Source: Candidatus Cloacimonadota bacterium
GTDB lineage: Bacteria > Cloacimonadota > Cloacimonadia > Cloacimonadales > TCS61
Length of the DNA stretch: 19,240 nt
Assembly: GCA_030638385.1 (NCBI GenBank)
Contig: DAOWES010000255.1
Location: forward strand, 1-19,240
Reading direction: 5' to 3'
Shown here: one piece after another, positions 1-6,861 of the stretch
Numbering within the stretch: the first letter of the stretch is position 1
Layout: each line of letters begins with the position of its first letter
Notes under the pieces: generated by a model
Told to the model about the DNA's origin: nothing
The model's database searches: none
What the model saw: the letters and a program-made list of their open reading frames with translations, nothing else
Position numbers and translations under genes: made by a program

Positions 1-353
1 GCAGCTTCTTCTGTATAATCCAACTTACCTTCATGAGTTTTGGTGAATTCCATGCCAATCTTGTTAATGAAAAAATCAAACACAAGTTCGGGACCTTCTT
101 CGGCAAACTGTTCTACAGCATCGATGAAATTATAATTCACTCCTGCCCTAAGGATGTCATTTTTCAGATCATCTTTATTATCGCCCTGTTTCCAGGCAAT
201 AATTCCACCTTGCGCATAATTGGTATTTGTTTCGGCAATATCAGCCTCTTTTGTAATCACCACCACATTCAAACCGGTCTCTTTTAAAAATGCCGCTGCC
301 GAAAGGCCGGCAATACCGGTTCCGATAATTATAACATCATATATTTCTCTCAT
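1..353 (-). CDS. nadB: L-aspartate oxidase, N-terminal part (cut by window edge)
   Basis: The enzyme oxidises L-aspartate to iminoaspartate, the first step of de novo NAD synthesis, using FAD. Only the first 117 codons are present, read from an ATG at 353 leftward; the 3' end lies outside the window. The translation opens with a Rossmann FAD-binding motif, DVIIIGTGIAGLSAA (residues 6-20, glycines 11, 13 and 16), followed by TNTNYAQGGIIA (residues 42-53), the segment after the dinucleotide fold that is typical of NadB and the succinate dehydrogenase flavoprotein family. The start is 21 bases beyond the nadA stop, so it is the third gene of a nadC-nadA-nadB operon. The neighbours make aspartate oxidase much more likely than fumarate reductase. 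A short purine stretch (AGAGAG) precedes the ATG as a modest ribosome binding site. Confidence 0.93.
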   Translation of the reverse strand, partial: MREIYDVIIIGTGIAGLSAAAFLKETGLNVVVITKEADIAETNTNYAQGGIIAWKQGDNKDDLKNDILRAGVNYNFIDAVEQFAEEGPELVFDFFINKIGMEFTKTHEGKLDYTEEA

Positions 354-374
354 AAAACTCTCTGATTTTTTTTT

Positions 375-1442
375 TTAAGATTCAACTATTTCGATCATTT
401 TATGCAAAGCAATTTTTGCGTTCTGTTTATACTTTGAATCAACTGTCACCTCATTTTTCAAACCAGCACCTTCAGAATAATGTTTATCTATTATCTCCAA
501 TGATTCTGCTAGATTTTTCAAATTTATCTTAGCCATATTGAAACAGTAAGATTCACGAAGCGGTACTATTATTTTATTTGGATTATCATCTGCTAATCTT
601 TGTACAAAATTCATCTCGGTTCCAATACCCCAGATTACATCATCCGCGGAGTTTGTAACTTCGTTAAAAATCTTTTGAGTTGAACCGGAAATATCAGCTG
701 CATTTACAACCTCTTCAGTACATTCCGGATGAACAATTAGTTTGATACCGGGATATTTTGCTCTTAGATTTTCAACATCTTCAGTTGTAAATCTTTGATG
801 AACGTGGCAAAAGCCATCCCATAAAAACATTTTGGCAGTGGCGGGATTACCGGAAATTGTTAAATCTCTTTTGATGCGAACAACCTCATTATCAGTAATT
901 CCCAATTCTCGGGCAGTATTTATTCCTAGGTTATTATCAGGTGAGAAAAATACGCTAAATCCTTGATCTAAATAATATTTAACAATCTTTTTAGCATTGG
1001 AGCTGGTACAAACTGTTCCGCCATGCTCTCCACAAAAAGCTTTTATATCTACATACGAATTCATATATACTACCGGTGCAATTTTTTTCCCGGATAACTT
1101 TAAAATTAGTTCATAAGCTTCTCGCGCAGAATCCTCATCTATCATATCTGCCATGGGGCAACCGGCAGTAACATCGGGGTGAATTACCTTCTGTCCTTCT
1201 CCGGCTAAAACGGCCGAACCTTCTGCCATAAAACGAACGCCACAAAAGACTACAAACTCTGCCTCTAATTTTGCGCACTCTACAGCCAATTTGTAGGAAT
1301 CGCCAATTACATCTGCCAATTCAACAATATTACTATTTTCATAATGATGAGCCGGAATAGCTATCTTCCCGGCATACTTTTGCTTAATTTTTTTTATATA
1401 CTCAATTAATTCTTGTTCTGTCATTTTTTCAAAATTATTCAT
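375..1442 (-). CDS. nadA: Quinolinate synthase
   Basis: The enzyme condenses iminoaspartate with dihydroxyacetone phosphate to quinolinate using a [4Fe-4S] cluster. From the ATG at 1442 the protein has 355 residues, near the usual 300-370. Family segments are clear: VVFCGVRFMAEG (Cys67), AGCPMADM (Cys95), GTVCTSSNA (Cys145), HPECTEEVVNAADISGST (Cys241) and IGTEMNFV. Cys67, Cys145 and Cys241 sit in the contexts that supply the cluster ligands in known NadA proteins. A TTG four codons upstream (1454) could also open the frame, but GAGG lies just before the ATG at 1442 at good spacing, so I chose the ATG. The gene follows nadC, whose stop overlaps the ribosome-binding region, so the two are co-transcribed and probably translationally coupled. 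Confidence 0.96.
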   Translation of the reverse strand: MNNFEKMTEQELIEYIKKIKQKYAGKIAIPAHHYENSNIVELADVIGDSYKLAVECAKLEAEFVVFCGVRFMAEGSAVLAGEGQKVIHPDVTAGCPMADMIDEDSAREAYELILKLSGKKIAPVVYMNSYVDIKAFCGEHGGTVCTSSNAKKIVKYYLDQGFSVFFSPDNNLGINTARELGITDNEVVRIKRDLTISGNPATAKMFLWDGFCHVHQRFTTEDVENLRAKYPGIKLIVHPECTEEVVNAADISGSTQKIFNEVTNSADDVIWGIGTEMNFVQRLADDNPNKIIVPLRESYCFNMAKINLKNLAESLEIIDKHYSEGAGLKNEVTVDSKYKQNAKIALHKMIEIVES

Positions 1443-1457
1443 AATTAACCTCAAATA

Positions 1458-2273
1458 TTAATTTTTTCTTAATGAAAAATCAAATGCCTTGATTGTATGT
1501 GTAAGCTCGCCGATTGAAATAAAATCTACCCCTGTATCTGCGACAGCATCAATTCGCTCCAAAGTCATATTCCCGGATGCTTCTACTTGCGCTTTGCCGG
1601 CAATTACTTTTACACATTCACGCATCTGCTCATTACTCATATTATCTAACATTATCACATCCACATTACAAGCCAACGCTTCTTCCACTTCTGCCAGATT
1701 TCTAGTTTCAACTTCAATTTTATAACGATCTGACCATTGCTTTCTAACCATATCCACTGCCTTTGTTATTCCTCCGGCAGCATCATGATGATTATCTTTA
1801 ATCATTACCATATCGAACAAACCGAGGCGATGATTTGTTCCACCACCACATTTTACCGCATATTTTTGCAACTTGCGATATCCCGGTAATGTTTTTCTGG
1901 TATCCAATATTTTACATTTACCGGCAGCTACTTGCACAAATTTATTTGTTTTGGTGGCAACTGCGCTTAAATTTGAAAGGAAATTTAAGGCCACACGTTC
2001 TGCTTGCAAGATCGAAAGTACTTTACCACTTATTTCTGCAATTAGATCTCCCGTAAAAATATTATTTCCATCTTCAAAATAAAATTTAAACTTTATCTGA
2101 TTATCTAAATACAAGAAAACATCTTTAAAAAGTTCTGCTCCACACAAGATTCCGTCATCTTTGGCAAAAAGCTTGTAGGTAGCTTCTTCTTCACCAAAAA
2201 TCGCCTGACTTGTCACATCTCCCACATCCTGCAGATCTTCTTCAAATGCTAAGCGTATTAGTTCTTCTTTCAT
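1458..2273 (-). CDS. nadC: Quinolinate phosphoribosyltransferase (nicotinate-nucleotide pyrophosphorylase, carboxylating)
   Basis: The enzyme converts quinolinate and PRPP to nicotinate mononucleotide, CO2 and pyrophosphate. The 271-residue protein is of normal length. Diagnostic segments are LDTRKTLPGYRKLQKYAV (starting near residue 123), the phosphate- and quinolinate-binding core, then CGGGTNHR and MVMIKDNH, and near the C-terminus EASGNMTLERI and GVDFISIGELTH. The start ATG at 2273 follows GAGGAAAG at about 5 bases. It is the promoter-proximal gene of nadC-nadA-nadB, an order that supplies the last two de novo enzymes before the oxidase. Nothing looks broken or unusual. Confidence 0.97.
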   Translation of the reverse strand: MKEELIRLAFEEDLQDVGDVTSQAIFGEEEATYKLFAKDDGILCGAELFKDVFLYLDNQIKFKFYFEDGNNIFTGDLIAEISGKVLSILQAERVALNFLSNLSAVATKTNKFVQVAAGKCKILDTRKTLPGYRKLQKYAVKCGGGTNHRLGLFDMVMIKDNHHDAAGGITKAVDMVRKQWSDRYKIEVETRNLAEVEEALACNVDVIMLDNMSNEQMRECVKVIAGKAQVEASGNMTLERIDAVADTGVDFISIGELTHTIKAFDFSLRKN

Positions 2274-2329
2274 AATTCTTTCCTCAAATACCTGTTAATT
2301 TCAACAAACGCAAATCTTCTGAAAGTAAC

Positions 2330-2342
2330 TGATACATTATCA
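2330..2342. promoter_or_regulatory. Palindrome upstream of nadC, possible operator
   Basis: TGATA-CAT-TATCA is a perfect 5-bp inverted repeat with a 3-base centre, 57 bases upstream of the nadC start. Read on the minus strand it contains GATAAT, a plausible -10 element, so a protein bound here could block the nad operon promoter. I do not recognise it as a known NAD-regulator site (NrtR, NiaR, NadQ). In AT-rich DNA a palindrome this short can arise by chance. Confidence 0.25.
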
Positions 2343-2580
2343 TACAACATATTTTAATTTTTTGAATTACTCTTTTATCCTCTGTTTTATTGGCGTCAAG
2401 AAGATTCTATTGGGAGAAAAAGGTGATTCAAAGAGGCAAAGGAAGAGAGAAAAAAAAGAGATTAATTACACATTCCCTCATTCAAAGTGTTACTGCGAAG
2501 AAGAAAGCGAATAGGACGAGTACGGAATTTCACATCTATGCAAGTTTCAAAGTTTTCAAAACGTGTAAATATGTTTCCAC
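2343..2580. other. Non-coding spacer between divergent nadC and tetR-type gene
   Basis: This stretch separates two divergent transcription units and should contain both promoters. It is purine-rich on the plus strand around 2401-2470 and has no convincing reading frame: a short frame of about 64 codons lacks a ribosome binding site and any protein-like composition. I see no RNA gene, terminator or insertion element. On the minus strand TTGACG near 2392-2397 could be a -35 box, but no good -10 sits at matching distance. Confidence 0.4.
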
Positions 2581-2590
2581 TTGACATTAC

Positions 2591-2627
2591 TTATTGAGAA
2601 AACACTCACTGACTGCGGAGTCAATAA
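2591..2627. promoter_or_regulatory. Inverted repeats just upstream of the TetR-type regulator, candidate autoregulatory operator
   Basis: TTATTGA (2591-2597) is matched by TCAATAA (2621-2627), a perfect 7-bp inverted repeat with a 23-base centre. Nested inside are TGACT (2610-2614) and AGTCA (2619-2623) around GCGG. The element ends about 11 bases before the start codon and lies downstream of a TTGACA at 2581-2586 that could be a -35 box. TetR-family regulators commonly bind inverted repeats over their own promoter, so this is a reasonable operator candidate. The half-site spacing of the outer repeat is long, and the inner one is short. Confidence 0.4.
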
Positions 2628-2638
2628 GGGGAGGCGCC

Positions 2639-3217
2639 ATGAATAAAAGACAGTTACAAAAAAAGAGAACTCGAAGTCTTATTTTAGAATCCGCCAAACA
2701 ATGCTTTATGGAAAATGGTTTTCTAAATACACCTGTTAGCAAAATATCTTCACATGCCAAGATTGCCCACGGAACTTTATTTGCCCACTTCCCAACCAAA
2801 GAAGCACTTATTTTGGAAGTAATAACTATCGAGATGAAAAAAATAGGTGAAGAGATTCAAAAATTTGCTCAAACAAGTGAAAGCATAGAAGAAATATTAG
2901 TACATTACTTAGATTTTTTAATAGAAGAGGAGCAATTTTTTTCTGTGTTAGCGAAGGAGCGTCTTTTTTATTCCAATGAACTCAAACGTAAATTAATCTT
3001 TCATGAATCAATTATCCGCGGATACTTTCATCAAATATTAGAAGAAGAAAACGCTCAAAATATCTCACATTGTGAAGATATTACCTCTAGTTTGAACTGG
3101 TTATTTGGAGTTATAAATTATTATTTTGGTTTAAAAGAGAGCTTTGTTGCTTCGGGAAGTGTAATCAGTAAATTCAAAGATTCCATTTTAAGCACATTTA
3201 AAAAAATCATCTTATAA
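2639..3217 (+). CDS. TetR/AcrR-family transcriptional regulator
   Basis: This is a 192-residue predicted DNA-binding repressor. The N-terminal 60 residues form the family's helix-turn-helix: RSLILESAKQCFMENGF, then VSKISSHAKIAHGTLFAHF with the usual turn and the aromatic-rich recognition helix ending, then PTKEALILEVI. The rest is a helical ligand-binding and dimerisation domain with no recognisable specificity. A TTG at 2594 would add 15 residues, but AAGGGGAGG directly before the ATG at 2639 decides for the shorter form. The gene is divergent from nadC and 137 bases upstream of the MutL-like gene on the same strand, so that gene is its most likely target or operon partner. Its effector cannot be read from the sequence. 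Confidence 0.9.
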   Translation: MNKRQLQKKRTRSLILESAKQCFMENGFLNTPVSKISSHAKIAHGTLFAHFPTKEALILEVITIEMKKIGEEIQKFAQTSESIEEILVHYLDFLIEEEQFFSVLAKERLFYSNELKRKLIFHESIIRGYFHQILEEENAQNISHCEDITSSLNWLFGVINYYFGLKESFVASGSVISKFKDSILSTFKKIIL

Positions 3218-3354
3218 TGTAGAGCGAATTATATGAGTTCTGCAAAATTGAATCATCCTAAAATAAGTTGGCACTCTTTAGGAAAAAGAAGGTCAATAAT
3301 GACAGTTAATTAATGTGTAGAAAACTAATATACTTTTAAGCAAAGGAGATTATT

Positions 3355-6300
3355 ATGGAACAAGTAAAGATCTGCAAAAGTTGTGGGAAAGTGATAAAGA
3401 AAATAGAAGATTATGCTAATATGGATATAAATAGCGCCTATTGCAACAATTGCACAGATGAATTTGGCTACCCGAAAAGATATTCAGAAATCATACAACA
3501 AACCAAGGAAAAATTGGTGAAACAGATGGCTATTTCGGAAGAGGAAGCGGAAAAAATTGCTTTAGAAAATGTTGTACAAATTCCACATTGGGCAAATAAG
3601 GAAAAACTTCTGGCAAATAAAAAGCATATTCTCATCACCGATATTGGTAGTACCACAACTAAAGCTCTATTGTTGGAAAAAAGAGAGTCTCTGTTTGAAA
3701 TCAAATCTATCTTTAACGCCGGAACAACTGTGGAGAAACCAAACGAAGATGTTAATATTGGAGTTTTGATAGCGATCAAGGGTTTGGAGCAAAATTGTAA
3801 AATCAAGCTTATGGATGAGAATAATGAGCTAAATGATGATATCCTCTATATCTCTACCAGTAGTGCCGGAGGTGGATTGCAGATTTTGGTAATAGGTCTT
3901 ACAATGTTCGATAGTGCCAGCAGTGCAAAACGAACAGCCTTTGGTGCAGGTGGAGTAATCCTCGATACTTTTGCTATAGATGATAAGCGTTCTAGCCTGG
4001 AGCAGATGAAATCGATGAGCAACTTGCATCCCGACATTATTTTGATGAGTGGCGGTGTGGATGGTGGTGCAATCTCACCCATATTACGTTTAGGAGAAAT
4101 TCTGCAATTAGCAAACCCGGAACCGAAATTTGGTGATTCCGATAAAATACCTCTCATTTATGCCGGAAACGTAAAAGCCCAATCGCTTATTGCCGGTGTT
4201 TTCGAGAAAATATTCAATCTGTTTATAGTCCCAAATTTGCGCCCTAAAATGATGAAAGAGAATCTAACTCCGGCTCGTGAAAAAATACATCAACTTTTTA
4301 TGGATAATGTAATGGAACAAGCTCCGGGCTACAAAAGCCTAAAAGAGAAGATTGATGACATCATTATTCCTACGCCGATGGGAGTAATCAGGAGTTTGCA
4401 AATCATCTCGGAATCAAATAATGAAAACGTGATGAGTGTTGATATCGGTGGCGCTACAACAGATATTTTTTCTAATATCTTGGGCAAATACTATCGAACT
4501 GTTAGTGCAAATTATGGAATGAGCTACAGTATTTCAAACGTAATGAAAGATTGCGAATTCGAACAACTTCAAGCTCTTATCCCAAAAGAGATAACTGAAA
4601 ATGATGCCCGAAATTACATCTCCAATAAGATGCTTTGTCCTACCTACAATCCCACCGAAACTCATCAAATAGCAATTGAACATGCTATTGCACAAAAAGC
4701 TATTGAGATGAGCAAAATCCAACATCTTAAAATGAATTTCAATACGCGTGAACTGGGCTTTTTAGATAAGATGAAGCAGAAAGAGCGTGGCTTGGAAAAA
4801 ATTCGTGAAGCATTCTATACCGGGCAAGCCAAAGATAGCAAAAAGTTCTCGATGGATGAAATAAACATAATGATTGGAGCTGGTGGTGTATTGGCTCACA
4901 CGCAAAATCCACGTCAAGCTCTGGCCATTATCTACCAAGGATTATCCCCACAAGGAATCACCGAAATTTGGCGAGATCAACATTTCATATCTCCTCATTT
5001 AGGCAAACTTAGTGCTATCAACGAATCACTTTCCACAAAACTTCTAAATAATGAATGCTACCAAAAATTAGCACTCACAATTCGACCAATGGGCAGCAAG
5101 TGGAAACCCGGCACTATAGTGATGAAGGTTGAATTTGAGGGGAAATCACAAAACTTAGAAGTAGGTGAGATGAGGTATTTTTCCAATGAAAACCACCGCA
5201 AACATAACTACAAAATTACTTTGAAAAAAGATTTCTATCTGCAAGACAAAAACAACTTCTTCGAATTTAGCTCCTCACTTCCAGTTTTTATCGATTGTAC
5301 TAGCGAAACCAATTTTGACCAAATTAATCAGACACTGAATCTTTTTGATCTTGAAACTCCGCAATTGGCTATCGAAGACTCTTTCAGCTCCTTTATCCAA
5401 GATCATCAAATTATCACCGGCCAACAAAATATGCGGGTGAAACTACCCTATCAAGGAGATGTTTTGGTTAAGGTGGGAGATGAAGTAAATCCTCAAACTA
5501 TTATTGGAGAAAACAAATATGCTCCACCTCGTATTTATGTAATTTCTCTCTTTGATAAACCTTATTTGAATTTAACTCCCGAAACGATCGGTGAGTCATT
5601 GCGAATAAGTAAAGGGCAAGAAGTTAGAAGAGGACAGCGTATTGTTGAAATCGGCAAAAAGAAAATTATGGATGAATTAAAATTCCAACACTTCTTTTTC
5701 GATTCTCCTGTTCGAGGCATGGTAGAGAAAATAAATCATAATTCCGGAACAATCATTATGCGCGAAATTCAAGATTATAGCAACAAACCCAAAACAATAA
5801 ATGGTGCAAAAACTTTAAATATTAAACCCAAATTATTGCCTCGTTACCTAAGCAGAAAAGTTGGTGATTTTGTTTATTCTGATGATGTTTTGGGAAAAAT
5901 ATTGCTCGATTCACATAAGGCAAAAGTCCCCCTTGTATTAAATGCACCAACGACCGGAACAATAACAGAAATTAACAAAGAAACAGGTAATATAACTATC
6001 CAATACAACCAAAAATCCGTAAGGCAATCTGCCGGAATTTTTGGGAAAATAGAGTCAATAGAGCCGGGAGTTTCTGCTAATATTAGCTATCAAGGCTCAA
6101 CTCTTTTCGGAATCATCGGCTTTGGAAAGGAACGTACCGGCAAATTACATTTCATCGGAAATGCTTCCGAGATAACCAACTGCCGGGCAAATGAGATAGC
6201 TGTGATCTCTTCCAAGATTACTATAAAAACTCTTAAACAAGCTTCCCAACAAAAATTGGCAGGAATCATTGCCGCCTCAATTGATAATTCTGATTTGGTA

Positions 6301-6519
6301 GATTTTATCGGAAAAGAGATAGGAGTAGCTCTTACCGGTAATGAAGATATTCCTTTTCCATTAATTATCACGGAAGGCTTTGGGAATTTCACACTTAATG
6401 ATAAATACTTGAAATTTTTCCAAGAAAATAATGGTAAAACCGCATTCATTAATGGTCACACTCAAATTCGCGCCGGTGTAACCAGACCCAAAATCATTGT
6501 TTGCGATAATGAGATCTAA
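3355..6519 (+). CDS. Large MutL-like (glutamate mutase L family) ASKHA ATPase with zinc ribbon and long C-terminal extension
   Basis: The family is named after MutL of the glutamate mutase locus (not mismatch-repair MutL) and is thought to act as a chaperone or reactivator for B12-dependent mutases. This protein has 1054 residues; the plain family is near 460. Residues 7-33 carry two CxxC pairs (Cys7/10 and Cys30/33), a zinc-ribbon-like head. The actin-fold ATPase follows, with phosphate-binding loops DIGSTTTKA (from Asp96) and DIGGATTD (Asp363-Asp370), MSGGVDGG (231-238) and IGAGGVLAHTQNP (from 507). Beyond about residue 560 is an extension with repeated G-x-x-V-x(5)-I and P-x-x-G-x-[VI]-x-x-I-N segments suggesting barrel-sandwich folds (700-880), then an unrecognised C-terminal domain. 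AAGGAG precedes the ATG at 3355. No mutase subunit lies nearby. ATPase assignment is firm; partner and role are inferred. Confidence 0.85.
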   Translation: MEQVKICKSCGKVIKKIEDYANMDINSAYCNNCTDEFGYPKRYSEIIQQTKEKLVKQMAISEEEAEKIALENVVQIPHWANKEKLLANKKHILITDIGSTTTKALLLEKRESLFEIKSIFNAGTTVEKPNEDVNIGVLIAIKGLEQNCKIKLMDENNELNDDILYISTSSAGGGLQILVIGLTMFDSASSAKRTAFGAGGVILDTFAIDDKRSSLEQMKSMSNLHPDIILMSGGVDGGAISPILRLGEILQLANPEPKFGDSDKIPLIYAGNVKAQSLIAGVFEKIFNLFIVPNLRPKMMKENLTPAREKIHQLFMDNVMEQAPGYKSLKEKIDDIIIPTPMGVIRSLQIISESNNENVMSVDIGGATTDIFSNILGKYYRTVSANYGMSYSISNVMKDCEFEQLQALIPKEITENDARNYISNKMLCPTYNPTETHQIAIEHAIAQKAIEMSKIQHLKMNFNTRELGFLDKMKQKERGLEKIREAFYTGQAKDSKKFSMDEINIMIGAGGVLAHTQNPRQALAIIYQGLSPQGITEIWRDQHFISPHLGKLSAINESLSTKLLNNECYQKLALTIRPMGSKWKPGTIVMKVEFEGKSQNLEVGEMRYFSNENHRKHNYKITLKKDFYLQDKNNFFEFSSSLPVFIDCTSETNFDQINQTLNLFDLETPQLAIEDSFSSFIQDHQIITGQQNMRVKLPYQGDVLVKVGDEVNPQTIIGENKYAPPRIYVISLFDKPYLNLTPETIGESLRISKGQEVRRGQRIVEIGKKKIMDELKFQHFFFDSPVRGMVEKINHNSGTIIMREIQDYSNKPKTINGAKTLNIKPKLLPRYLSRKVGDFVYSDDVLGKILLDSHKAKVPLVLNAPTTGTITEINKETGNITIQYNQKSVRQSAGIFGKIESIEPGVSANISYQGSTLFGIIGFGKERTGKLHFIGNASEITNCRANEIAVISSKITIKTLKQASQQKLAGIIAASIDNSDLVDFIGKEIGVALTGNEDIPFPLIITEGFGNFTLNDKYLKFFQENNGKTAFINGHTQIRAGVTRPKIIVCDNEI

Positions 6520-6530
6520 TTTAGTAAAAT

Positions 6531-6565
6531 GATTTCGATCAAAACGATTTCGACAAGAACGATAT
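6531..6565. repeat. 15-bp tandem repeat, two copies plus a remnant
   Basis: GATTTCGATCAAAAC (6531-6545) is followed directly by GATTTCGACAAGAAC (6546-6560), differing at three positions, then GATAT begins a third partial copy. It starts 11 bases after the MutL-like stop codon. It is non-coding and has no obvious hairpin. Slippage or a remnant of a longer array are the simplest explanations. Confidence 0.6.
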
Positions 6566-6819
6566 CTGCAGGGAGAAGGACAGCCGGATGAGGGGATACG
6601 TTATTCAACGATTGAATTAATACTAGCTTTAACCCAACAATACGAACTACTTATTTATTACATTTCTTTTATTCGATTTGTTTGTATTGTTTGCCCCGTT
6701 AGATTTTTCCAATTAACCGGGGGTTCATTGCTAATTCTTTTTTTTTCTAAAAAATTTTCAAAATATTTGACGGAATAGATATTAAAAGCAAAAATATCAA
6801 ATGAAGTAAATTTTTAACA
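6566..6819. other. Non-coding spacer upstream of the clpC-type gene
   Basis: This region has no plus-strand gene and only the tail of a spurious antisense frame at its end. It contains a candidate terminator hairpin (6694-6722), a long T tract near 6738-6746, and TTGACG at 6767-6772, which could be a -35 box for the downstream operon with a poor AAATAT at a long 19-base spacing. I see no CIRCE element and no CtsR-type GGTCAAA direct repeats, so heat-shock control of the Clp gene is not visible here. Confidence 0.4.
6694..6722 (+). terminator. Weak hairpin, possible terminator of the MutL-like transcript
   Basis: CCCCGTTA (6694-6701) can pair with TAA-C-CGGGG (6714-6722), giving an 8-bp stem with one bulged C and a 12-base loop. 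A T tract follows, but only after about 15 bases, so this is not a textbook intrinsic terminator. It lies about 175 bases beyond the MutL-like stop codon and 140 before the clpC-type start, where a transcript boundary is expected. Confidence 0.35.
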
Positions 6820-6861
6820 ATGTTTTCAAAAGAAAAATACTCAAATTTTGAGGGAGGTAAT

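Noticed and set aside
33..287. An 84-codon plus-strand frame at the window start.
   Set aside because: It is the complement of the nadB coding region, which shows a clear FAD-binding motif on the minus strand.
2390..2584. A 64-codon frame in the nadC/tetR-type spacer.
   Set aside because: It has no ribosome binding site, and its Lys/Arg-rich translation only reflects the purine-rich DNA.
6090..6449. A 119-codon minus-strand frame.
   Set aside because: It is a shadow of the MutL-like gene's C-terminal part, with no ribosome binding site or recognisable sequence.
3355..6519. The idea that this is DNA mismatch repair protein MutL.
   Set aside because: It has actin-type phosphate loops (DIGSTTTK, DIGGATTD), not the GHKL ATPase motifs of mismatch-repair MutL; only the gene name is shared.
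6720..6861. A CtsR or CIRCE heat-shock operator before the Clp gene.
   Set aside because: Neither the GGTCAAA direct repeat nor the CIRCE inverted repeat can be found in the leader.
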